From SKVL01 sp046542915 (GTDB lineage Bacteria; Patescibacteriota; Minisyncoccia; Phycocordibacterales; CSBR16-193), in the NCBI GenBank assembly GCA_046542915.1, contig JBKHAI010000032.1, forward strand, positions 1 to 6,910: a stretch of 6,910 bases of DNA, written 5' to 3'. Positions 1-4,095 of this stretch are shown here, in pieces. The stretch's first letter is position 1, and each line of letters begins with the position of its first letter. A program made the translations under genes and the position numbers. The notes under the pieces are model-generated. The model did not search any database and was not told the origin of the DNA. It was given only the letters and a program-made list of their open reading frames with translations.

Positions 1-1271
1 TGGTTTTTTGGTACGAAAGTTAAGGCCTTGCCGAGTTTGTGGGCACGTCCGGTGCGGCCGATACGATGGATATAATCTTCAAATGTACTGGGCAGATCGT
101 AGTTTATAACGTGGGAGACATTATCAACATGGATCCCTCGAGCGGCGACATCAGTCGCTACTAAGATATCAGTACGTCCGCTTTTGAAACCATCAAGGGA
201 TCTTTTTCTTTGACTGTGGCTCTTGTTTCCGTGAATGGAATCTGCTGAGTATCCGGATTGTTTTAACTGCTTTGAAAGTTTCTCGACACTTTGTTTCATT
301 GCACCGAATATTATGATCCGGCCCTTTTTTATTTCTCCCAGAGTTTCGATAAGTTTTTCAAACTTAGTGTCGGGAGAGTAAGTGACAATGTCTTGGCTTA
401 TACTTTCTATGGTGTCTTTCTTTTTGACTGATATCTCGATCGGATCTTTTAAGAAGTCCTTGACCAACTTTTGGGCGGCGGACGTTATGGTGGCGGAAAA
501 AAGATAAGTTTCTCTCTGTGGAGGGGTCTTTTCAAGGATGGTTCTGATATCATCTATGAATCCCATATCCAACATTCTGTCAGCTTCGTCCAAAACTACA
601 GCTGAAAGTTTATCTGTTTGGAGTCTACCGCGGTTTATCAAATCTATCAGTCGCCCCGGTGTTCCGACAATAAATTGTGGTCTTCTTTGGAGGGCGGATA
701 TTTGTGGACCGATCCCGACTCCGCCTACACATACAACCGTGTGCATATTCAATCCTCGGCTTAGTGCTTTGAATTCGGTTTCTATCTGAGCGGCCAGTTC
801 TCTGGTTGGAGTAACGATAAGGGTTTGCCTTTTGGGATCGCTTAAAGTCAATTCGATCAACGGTAAAAGAAAGGCCGCGGTTTTCCCGGTTCCGGTTTCG
901 GCAAGGCCAACGATGTCTCTACTTTTTAACATCTCGGGGATCACCTTATCTTGAATAGGGGTCGGTGTCTTTATGGCCATTTTATGTAAAGTAGCAACTA
1001 ATTCGGAAGAGAGTTTGAATTGTTCAAAGGTATGAATTGGAGTGAACTTTTCTTCTATAACCGGTGTTTGAGGTGCTTTGTTTATGAATTGAGAAGGATC
1101 AAAGTTATTCCGAGCGAATTTTTTTCCACGGTTAGATCCACCGAAATTTCTTCCGTTACGGTTACGGTTTTTAAAAGAGTTATTTTTTTTATATTGACCT
1201 CTATTTTTTTGTTGAGAACGATTTCCGCCAAAAGAGTTTCGACGCGGTCGTGTTGATGTTTCGTTATTCAT
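1..1271 (-). CDS. DEAD-box ATP-dependent RNA helicase (RhlB/RhlE/CsdA-like), 3' end outside window
   Basis: This is the first 423 residues of an RNA-duplex-unwinding ATPase of the DEAD-box family, expected in cytoplasmic RNA decay, ribosome assembly or cold adaptation. The order of motifs is canonical: Q-motif TPTPIQ (Q107), Walker A AETGTGKT (124-131), PTRELA, TPGR, DEAD (228-231), SAT (259-261), ARGIH (motif V, H381) and HRIGRTGR (402-409). About 65 residues before the Q-motif are low-complexity and rich in Asn, Arg, Gly, Lys and Gln, and probably form a flexible RNA-binding tail. Motif V has His where most families have Asp (RGxD); from memory E. coli RhlB also has His there. The reading frame is open to the left edge, so the C-terminal tail is missing. 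The ATG at 1269-1271 was chosen as the first in-frame start after the promoter; no Shine-Dalgarno site precedes it. The family call is firm, the subfamily is not. Confidence 0.95.
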   Translation of the reverse strand, partial: MNNETSTRPRRNSFGGNRSQQKNRGQYKKNNSFKNRNRNGRNFGGSNRGKKFARNNFDPSQFINKAPQTPVIEEKFTPIHTFEQFKLSSELVATLHKMAIKTPTPIQDKVIPEMLKSRDIVGLAETGTGKTAAFLLPLIELTLSDPKRQTLIVTPTRELAAQIETEFKALSRGLNMHTVVCVGGVGIGPQISALQRRPQFIVGTPGRLIDLINRGRLQTDKLSAVVLDEADRMLDMGFIDDIRTILEKTPPQRETYLFSATITSAAQKLVKDFLKDPIEISVKKKDTIESISQDIVTYSPDTKFEKLIETLGEIKKGRIIIFGAMKQSVEKLSKQLKQSGYSADSIHGNKSHSQRKRSLDGFKSGRTDILVATDVAARGIHVDNVSHVINYDLPSTFEDYIHRIGRTGRAHKLGKALTFVPKN

Positions 1272-1297
1272 TTAAGATGAAATTATTTTTAAAATAT

Positions 1298-1364
1298 GGA
1301 GTTAGCGGAACCGCAAAAAGCGAGCGTGTTATACACGACTACGGACCGAAACCCGCTAGCTACC
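1298..1364. promoter_or_regulatory. Structured RNA element in the helicase-rpsT intergenic region
   Basis: An 11-bp stem joins 1298-1308 (GGAGTTAGCGG) with 1353-1364 (CCGCTAGCTACC), with one bulged A at 1362. Inside it lie two smaller hairpins: CGC-AAAAA-GCG (1312-1322) and CGTGT-TAT-ACACG (1325-1337). The result would be a compact multibranch fold of 67 nt. It lies inside the predicted leader of the leftward helicase mRNA, so it could control that gene. However, the outer stem has a G-U pair only if read rightward (A-C mismatch leftward), and a weak rightward -10 (TAAAAT, 1290-1295) sits just before it. Strand and function are therefore open. It does not match any riboswitch consensus I can recall. 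Confidence 0.5.
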
Positions 1365-1403
1365 AAAGTATCTCTTGAATGGAGTCTTAGAAGCTTGGCA
1401 AAT

Positions 1404-1430
1404 AGTATACCATTCTTTAGCTTACGTCAA
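1404..1430 (-). promoter_or_regulatory. Leftward sigma70-type promoter for the helicase gene
   Basis: On the minus strand a TTGACG box (1425-1430) is followed after 15 nt by TATACT (1404-1409), which is preceded by TGG, giving an extended -10 (TGnTATACT). Reading the -10 two bases later as TACTAT gives a 17-nt spacer. Predicted transcription starts near 1397, leaving a leader of about 125 nt before the helicase ATG. The box match is seen in the sequence; promoter activity is inferred. Confidence 0.6.
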
Positions 1431-1461
1431 ATTAATATTACTAAATATTTTTACCAAGGTA

Positions 1462-1490
1462 TTGATTTTTGTAACACTCTGAGTTATTAT
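1462..1490 (+). promoter_or_regulatory. Promoter for rpsT, placed for a leaderless mRNA
   Basis: TTGATT (1462-1467) and TATTAT (1485-1490) are separated by exactly 17 nt. The usual start 6-8 nt after the -10 falls at about 1496-1499, immediately before or at the rpsT ATG at 1500. There is no Shine-Dalgarno site between them. The boxes are seen; the leaderless transcript is an inference. Confidence 0.6.
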
Positions 1491-1499
1491 GACCGCGTT

Positions 1500-1772
1500 A
1501 TGCCAAATACAGCAGGTGCCAAAAAAGCATTAAGAAGTTCAAAAAAGAAAGCGGTTTTCAATACCCGCAGAAAGAACGCTATGAAGAAGACAGTGAAGCT
1601 CTTTAGGGAATCGGTAAAAGCGGGTGATTTAAAAGATGCCGAAAAGCAGATCCCGACGGTTTATAAAGCTATTGATAAAGCTCAAAAAAGAGGAGTAATA
1701 AAGAAGAACTCCGCCGCCAGAAAGAAATCAAGACTTTCTAGTTTTTTGAATAAAGCTAAGTCTCAGCAATAA
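1500..1772 (+). CDS. rpsT: 30S ribosomal protein S20
   Basis: S20 binds 16S rRNA early in 30S assembly. The 90-residue product has the normal length and character: it starts MPNTAGAKKALRSSKKK, is very basic and helical, and carries the family-like central stretch of Arg/Lys with alanine-rich helices (KAIDKAQKRGVIKKNSAARKKSRL). The frame stays open upstream to an ATG at 1296, but those 68 extra codons do not resemble S20 and would cross the structured element and the promoter, so the ATG at 1500 is preferred. acyP follows 18 bp after the stop and is probably cotranscribed. No Shine-Dalgarno site is seen; the promoter -10 ends 9 nt before the ATG, which points to leaderless translation. Confidence 0.93.
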   Translation: MPNTAGAKKALRSSKKKAVFNTRRKNAMKKTVKLFRESVKAGDLKDAEKQIPTVYKAIDKAQKRGVIKKNSAARKKSRLSSFLNKAKSQQ

Positions 1773-1790
1773 TTAATAAAAGAAGTAGAA

Positions 1791-2081
1791 ATGCTTCAAG
1801 GAAAACGGGAAAATATTAAGCGCATTCATGCGCTTGTTTCAGGGAAGGTTCAAGGGGTCTTTTTTAGATACCATACCGTTAGAAAAGCTCAAAAAGAAGG
1901 TTTAAAAGGCTGGGTCAGAAATACTGAAGACGATCGTGTTGAGGCTGTCGCAGAGGGTGGTAAAGAGGCCCTGGAGGACTTCATTTCTTTCCTTTGGGAA
2001 GGATCTCCGCAAGCGGAAGTTGAAGATGTCAGGGTAGAGTGGCAGGAACCAGAAGGGGAAAGTGACTTTTTTGTTAAATAA
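1791..2081 (+). CDS. acyP: Acylphosphatase
   Basis: This small cytoplasmic enzyme hydrolyses acyl phosphates such as acetyl- or carbamoyl-phosphate. The 96-residue product carries the family signature VSGKVQGVFFRYHT with catalytic Arg26, and GWVRNTEDDRVE with catalytic Asn44, in the right order and spacing. The length is near the usual 90-100 residues. It has about ten extra N-terminal residues before the conserved RIHALVSG. The ATG at 1791 has only a weak purine-rich upstream tract (AGAAG, about 1781-1785). It lies 18 bp after rpsT and is closed by the terminator at 2102-2127, so the two genes form a short operon. Nothing in the sequence ties it to S20 functionally. Confidence 0.92.
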   Translation: MLQGKRENIKRIHALVSGKVQGVFFRYHTVRKAQKEGLKGWVRNTEDDRVEAVAEGGKEALEDFISFLWEGSPQAEVEDVRVEWQEPEGESDFFVK

Positions 2082-2101
2082 AGATAATATTTGTAAAAAT
2101 T

Positions 2102-2127
2102 AAAACGGCTTACAAAGCCGTTTTTTT
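2102..2127. terminator. Bidirectional intrinsic terminator
   Basis: A 9-bp stem (2103-2111 with 2115-2123, AAACGGCTT/AAGCCGTTT, ACA loop) is followed rightward by a run of seven T, ending the rpsT-acyP operon. Read leftward the same stem is followed by a T-rich tail, so it may also stop transcripts coming from tRNA-Arg(GCG) through the 179-bp array. Confidence 0.88.
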
Positions 2128-2205
2128 GTATTTCATAATTTTTACTTAAAAATCAAAATGCCAAGTAGCTAGCTTGCTACGCTCGCACAACTCGCTTTGC
2201 TCGTG

Positions 2206-2223
2206 TGCTCCCGTCAGGAATCG
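2206..2223 (-). repeat. Copy of the tRNA-Arg(GCG) 3' end (unit 1)
   Basis: These 18 bases are identical to 2564-2581, the discriminator back to C56 of tRNA-Arg(GCG), 358 bp (2 x 179) away. Identity to the tRNA stops at C56: the tRNA continues with TT of the T-loop, the copy with ACGC (minus-strand sense). Confidence 0.93.
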
Positions 2224-2323
2224 GCGTCAAGTCGCTAAACTCATTCATCCCTCCGGTCTTCGTTCGTTAAGCGCTTCCTGCCCGGGCTCGCGGTCTCACT
2301 TCGTTCGACATCGCTCCGCCTTT

Positions 2324-2335
2324 CGATCCCTGACG
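2324..2335 (-). repeat. Complement of the tRNA-Arg tail (unit 1)
   Basis: On the minus strand this reads CGTCAGGGATCG, which can pair over 12 bases with CGATTCCTGACG of the tRNA-tail copies, with a single G-U pair. It lies about 100 nt upstream (in the tRNA sense) of the copy at 2206-2223 and could close a large stem-loop. Confidence 0.75.
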
Positions 2336-2356
2336 CAAGCCAAGAAGTTGGCTTGC
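2335..2356. repeat. 9-bp hairpin at the unit 1/unit 2 boundary
   Basis: GCAAGCCAA and TTGGCTTGC form a perfect 9-bp stem with a GAAG loop. The matching hairpin one unit later (2514-2535) has one base change (A2530) that is a mismatch on the plus strand but a U-G pair in minus-strand RNA. There is no T-run, so it is not a terminator. Confidence 0.8.
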
Positions 2357-2384
2357 TACGCTCGCACTACTCGCTTTGCTCGTG

Positions 2385-2402
2385 TGCTCCCGTCAGGAAT
2401 CG
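2385..2402 (-). repeat. Copy of the tRNA-Arg(GCG) 3' end (unit 2)
   Basis: This is the same 18-base tRNA tail, 179 bp from the real tRNA end, again ending at C56 and flanked by ACGC in the tRNA sense. Confidence 0.93.
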
Positions 2403-2502
2403 GCGTCAAGTCGCTAAACTCATTCATCCCTCCGGTCTTCGTTCGTTAAGCGCTTCCTGCCCGGGCTCGCGGTCTCACTTCGTTCGACATCGCTCCGCCT
2501 TT

Positions 2503-2514
2503 CGATCCCTGACG
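2503..2514 (-). repeat. Complement of the tRNA-Arg tail (unit 2)
   Basis: This is the second copy of the 12-nt complement, starting 49 nt beyond the 3' end of the real tRNA-Arg(GCG). It could pair with the tRNA's own T-arm/acceptor strand or with the tail copy at 2385-2402. Confidence 0.75.
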
Positions 2515-2563
2515 CAAGCCAAGAAGTTGACTTGCTACGCTCGCACTACTCGCTTTGCTCGTG

Positions 2564-2635
2564 TGCTCCCGTCAGGAATCGAACCTGAATTACCGGTTCC
2601 GCAAACCAGCGTTTTATCCGTTAAACTACGGGAGC
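2564..2635 (-). tRNA. tRNA-Arg (anticodon GCG)
   Basis: The minus strand folds as a 72-nt cloverleaf: acceptor GCTCCCG/CGGGAGC, D-arm GTTT-AACGGATA-AAAC with A20, anticodon stem CTGGT/ACCGG, loop TTGCGGA, variable TAAT, T-arm TCAGG-TTCGATT-CCTGA, discriminator A. The anticodon GCG reads CGC (and CGU by wobble). Bacteria usually use an ACG anticodon deaminated to ICG for this box, so GCG is unusual. A20 and the discriminator A fit arginine identity, and G37 fits an anticodon ending in G. CCA is not encoded. It may be cotranscribed with the membrane-protein gene 77 bp upstream. Confidence 0.93.
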
Positions 2636-2712
2636 TTTCAGTCTTTTACTTAAAAAATGATAGCGTCTAGTTGGCAGTATAACTATTAATTGATCTATGG
2701 GCAATCTCGGCC

Positions 2713-3192
2713 TTAAAAACCGAGTCGCTCCAGCAATTTTTGAAAAAAAGATTCCTGTAGGTACTCTTTTTTTAATTTTTTTAACAGGGTTTCTTCAACC
2801 TCTTCTTCTTCTATTTCCCCAAGTTGCGTGACGATCAAAGGCGATAAAAGACTCTTTGATTTCAAAAAAAGACGTGGAGGTTCTTCAAAATCGTTTATAT
2901 AAAAACTTTCCAGATTTTCATATGGATAATATTTCTTACCGATGGCTATTCCTCTTTTCTTTATCTTCACTTTTATATTCTTGGGAGGGATACTCGCCAT
3001 CGTGAGAAGCGCAAAAGCGGCCACTGCCAAGAAAGCTGCAAATATTAAATTATTTAACATTACCGCGGCGAAGACCGCTGAACCGCTGATTATGATCATT
3101 GACACGTACCATTCTGCTGTTTTTCTCCAAAAGGGGTATTCTGGGGTATCCCATTTTAATAACAACGGATTTTCATTTTTGGTATTTTGCAT
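2713..3192 (-). CDS. Two-helix membrane protein of unknown function
   Basis: I do not recognise a named family, although the layout resembles a conserved hypothetical protein of CPR genomes. The 159 residues comprise a short N-terminus with WDTPEYPFWRKTAEWY (14-29), two hydrophobic helices (about 28-45 and 47-67) joined by a tight LNN turn, then a cytoplasmic segment of about 90 residues. That segment is strand-rich (KNIKVKIKKRGIAIGKKYYPYENLESFYI), could be a PH-like fold, and ends in an acidic/lysine helix and LLERLGF. The start at 3190-3192 has no Shine-Dalgarno site; a TAAAAT box 7 nt upstream suggests a leaderless mRNA. It is transcribed toward tRNA-Arg(GCG). The antisense open frame (2942-3364) is a shadow. 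Coding status is likely, function unknown. Confidence 0.82.
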   Translation of the reverse strand: MQNTKNENPLLLKWDTPEYPFWRKTAEWYVSMIIISGSAVFAAVMLNNLIFAAFLAVAAFALLTMASIPPKNIKVKIKKRGIAIGKKYYPYENLESFYINDFEEPPRLFLKSKSLLSPLIVTQLGEIEEEEVEETLLKKLKKEYLQESFFQKLLERLGF

Positions 3193-3199
3193 CTCTTTA

Positions 3200-3205
3200 A
3201 TTTTA
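3200..3205 (-). promoter_or_regulatory. Candidate -10 box for the membrane-protein gene
   Basis: TAAAAT on the minus strand lies 7 nt before the ATG at 3192, so a start at the normal distance would fall on the initiation codon. The expected -35 position (TTTTCT) is weak. Support is only the box and its position. Confidence 0.4.
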
Positions 3206-3340
3206 CTATTAAAAGAAAATAAAGAAAACCGTTTTATTTGTATTTATCGGTCGCCTCTGAGCAGGAGAACCCTTTCGAGTTCGCACGACGCGTTTTCTTC
3301 GAAAACACTGTGCGCCCCTCCTTGTTCACTTTGTTCACTG

Positions 3341-3358
3341 CGGAGGGGACAGGACTCG
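3341..3358 (-). repeat. Copy of the tRNA-Ser(TGA) 3' end
   Basis: These 18 bases are identical to 3534-3551, discriminator G73 back to C56 of tRNA-Ser(TGA), 193 bp away. Beyond C56 the tRNA continues TT while the copy continues ACGC in the tRNA sense, the same breakpoint and flank as at the tRNA-Arg array. A plus-strand CCCCTCC at 3315-3321 could pair with its acceptor strand. It sits in the 341-bp gene-free stretch 3193-3533, which otherwise holds only GC-rich short inverted repeats. Confidence 0.93.
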
Positions 3359-3473
3359 GCGTAGAGTTTCTAAGCTCCTCAGTGTTTAGAAAACACCTCG
3401 CTCGCTAAGAACTCTCTGCCCCGACTCGGCGACCCCGACTAAAGTCGTGGGTAAAACCGCCTCCGCCGTTCTC

Positions 3474-3483
3474 GTCCTGTCCC
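3474..3483 (-). repeat. Complement of the tRNA-Ser tail
   Basis: The minus strand reads GGGACAGGAC, a perfect complement of GTCCTGTCCC in the tRNA-Ser T-stem/acceptor and in its copy at 3341-3358. It begins 50 nt beyond the tRNA 3' end, against 49 nt at the tRNA-Arg locus, and lies 118 nt before the copy. Confidence 0.75.
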
Positions 3484-3505
3484 TCTCTCGAAAACCAATA
3501 TCCTC

Positions 3506-3520
3506 CAACACTTCGTGTTG
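3506..3520. repeat. Short perfect hairpin downstream of tRNA-Ser
   Basis: CAACAC-TTC-GTGTTG is a 6-bp stem with a 3-nt loop, located 14 nt past the tRNA-Ser 3' end. No T-run follows on either strand, so it is not an obvious terminator; it may be a 3' trailer structure. Confidence 0.6.
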
Positions 3521-3533
3521 TCGTCTTTGTTTG

Positions 3534-3617
3534 CGGAGGGGACAGGACTCGAACCTGCAAGGGATTGCTCCCGGCGGTTTTCAAGACCGCTGCCTTACCA
3601 ATTCGGCGCACCCCTCC
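3534..3617 (-). tRNA. tRNA-Ser (anticodon TGA)
   Basis: This is an 84-nt class II tRNA: acceptor GGAGGGG/CCCCTCC, D-stem GCC/GGC with a GG-containing loop, anticodon stem GCGGT/ACCGC with loop CTTGAAA (anticodon TGA), a long variable arm (GGGA-GCAA-TCCC), T-arm GCAGG-TTCGAGT-CCTGT and discriminator G, all typical of serine. CCA is not encoded. It is divergent from ruvX with only 51 bp between them; a TATGGT box at 3627-3632 (-) is a possible -10. Confidence 0.95.
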
Positions 3618-3668
3618 TTTACGAGAACCATACTACCAAAAAAATCGATCTTAAGCTAGGATGTAGTA

Positions 3669-4061
3669 ATGCGTATTCTTGGTATTGATTATGGGAAAAA
3701 GAGAGTAGGGTTAGCTATTTCCGATGAGACCGGAAGTGTTGCTTTTCCTTATAAGGTCTTATCCAACAACAAGGATCTGGTAAGGGATGTTGGTAATGTT
3801 TGTAAAGAGGAAAATGTGGGGTTAGTTGTGATAGGAGCTTCGCGAACACTGTCCGGTAAAGATAATCCGATCATGAAGGAGATCAAAACATTCAAAGACA
3901 GGCTCCTTCAAGAGTCATATTTAGATATTCAGCTAGAACCGGAATTCTTTTCCACGGTTGAAGCAACCAGATTTCAAAAGGAGACTGCCTATGTAGATGC
4001 TTCCGCTGCCGCTATTATTCTTCAGCGCTATCTGGATAAATCCAGCTCTCAGGGGGTATAG
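3669..4061 (+). CDS. ruvX: RuvX/YqgF-family RNase H-fold nuclease (putative Holliday junction resolvase / pre-16S rRNA nuclease)
   Basis: The 130-residue product (the family is usually 130-150) begins with MRILGIDYGKKRVGLAISDE, the first RNase H-fold strand with the catalytic Asp, and ends with VDASAAAIILQRYLD, containing the last catalytic Asp; VVIGASRTLSGKD is a near match to the family's central GLP-type segment. Family members are implicated in pre-16S rRNA 5'-end maturation and in Holliday junction cleavage. The ATG at 3669 has AGGA (3658-3661) 7 nt upstream as a plausible Shine-Dalgarno site. pilM starts 34 bp after the stop but has its own A/T-rich promoter-like stretch. Confidence 0.93.
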   Translation: MRILGIDYGKKRVGLAISDETGSVAFPYKVLSNNKDLVRDVGNVCKEENVGLVVIGASRTLSGKDNPIMKEIKTFKDRLLQESYLDIQLEPEFFSTVEATRFQKETAYVDASAAAIILQRYLDKSSSQGV

Positions 4062-4072
4062 GCAAAAGGAAA

Positions 4073-4093
4073 TATAATGTATAATATTATAAT
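4073..4093 (+). promoter_or_regulatory. Triple TATAAT cluster before pilM
   Basis: Three exact TATAAT hexamers occur at 4073-4078, 4080-4085 and 4088-4093, just before the pilM ATG at 4096. The first two would place a start at about 4085-4092, giving a leader of 3-11 nt. No good -35 is present at 17 nt. The hexamers are seen directly; their use is inferred. Confidence 0.45.
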
Positions 4094-4095
4094 AT

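Larger units (their letters stand above)
2160..2581 (-). repeat. 179-bp tandem repeat array, two full units plus a third running into tRNA-Arg(GCG)
   Basis: Units begin at 2160, 2339 and 2518, each offset by exactly 179 bp. The third stays identical until 2581 and then becomes the T-loop of tRNA-Arg(GCG). By eye, units 1 and 2 are identical after base 2189, the first about 30 bp being more diverged (for example 2189 A against 2368 T). Each unit holds, in tRNA orientation, a 9-bp hairpin, a 12-nt complement of the tRNA tail, about 100 nt of GC-rich sequence and an 18-nt copy of the tRNA 3' end. Base composition is far richer in G+C than the flanking genes. Short open frames within it repeat with the period and are not credible genes. 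The unit sequence explains the whole gap between the acyP terminator and the tRNA. Confidence 0.95.

Noticed and set aside
1296..1499. 68-codon in-frame extension upstream of rpsT
   Set aside because: It does not resemble S20, crosses the structured element and promoter, and the canonical MPNTAGAKK start is at 1500.
2160..2581. CRISPR array
   Set aside because: Repeats are 179 bp, directly tandem, without spacers, and contain a tRNA tail.
2174..2670. Two overlapping plus-strand open frames with repeated sequence (SHNSLCSCAPVRNRRQ type)
   Set aside because: They are translations of the 179-bp repeat and the antisense of tRNA-Arg; they repeat with the DNA period and have no start signals or family features.
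2942..3364. Plus-strand 140-residue hydrophobic open frame
   Set aside because: It is antisense to the membrane-protein gene and to non-coding repeats; the minus frame has better protein features.
3405..3611. Minus-strand open frame beginning MRRIGKAAVLKTAGSNPL
   Set aside because: It is tRNA-Ser(TGA) read as protein, a common mis-annotation.
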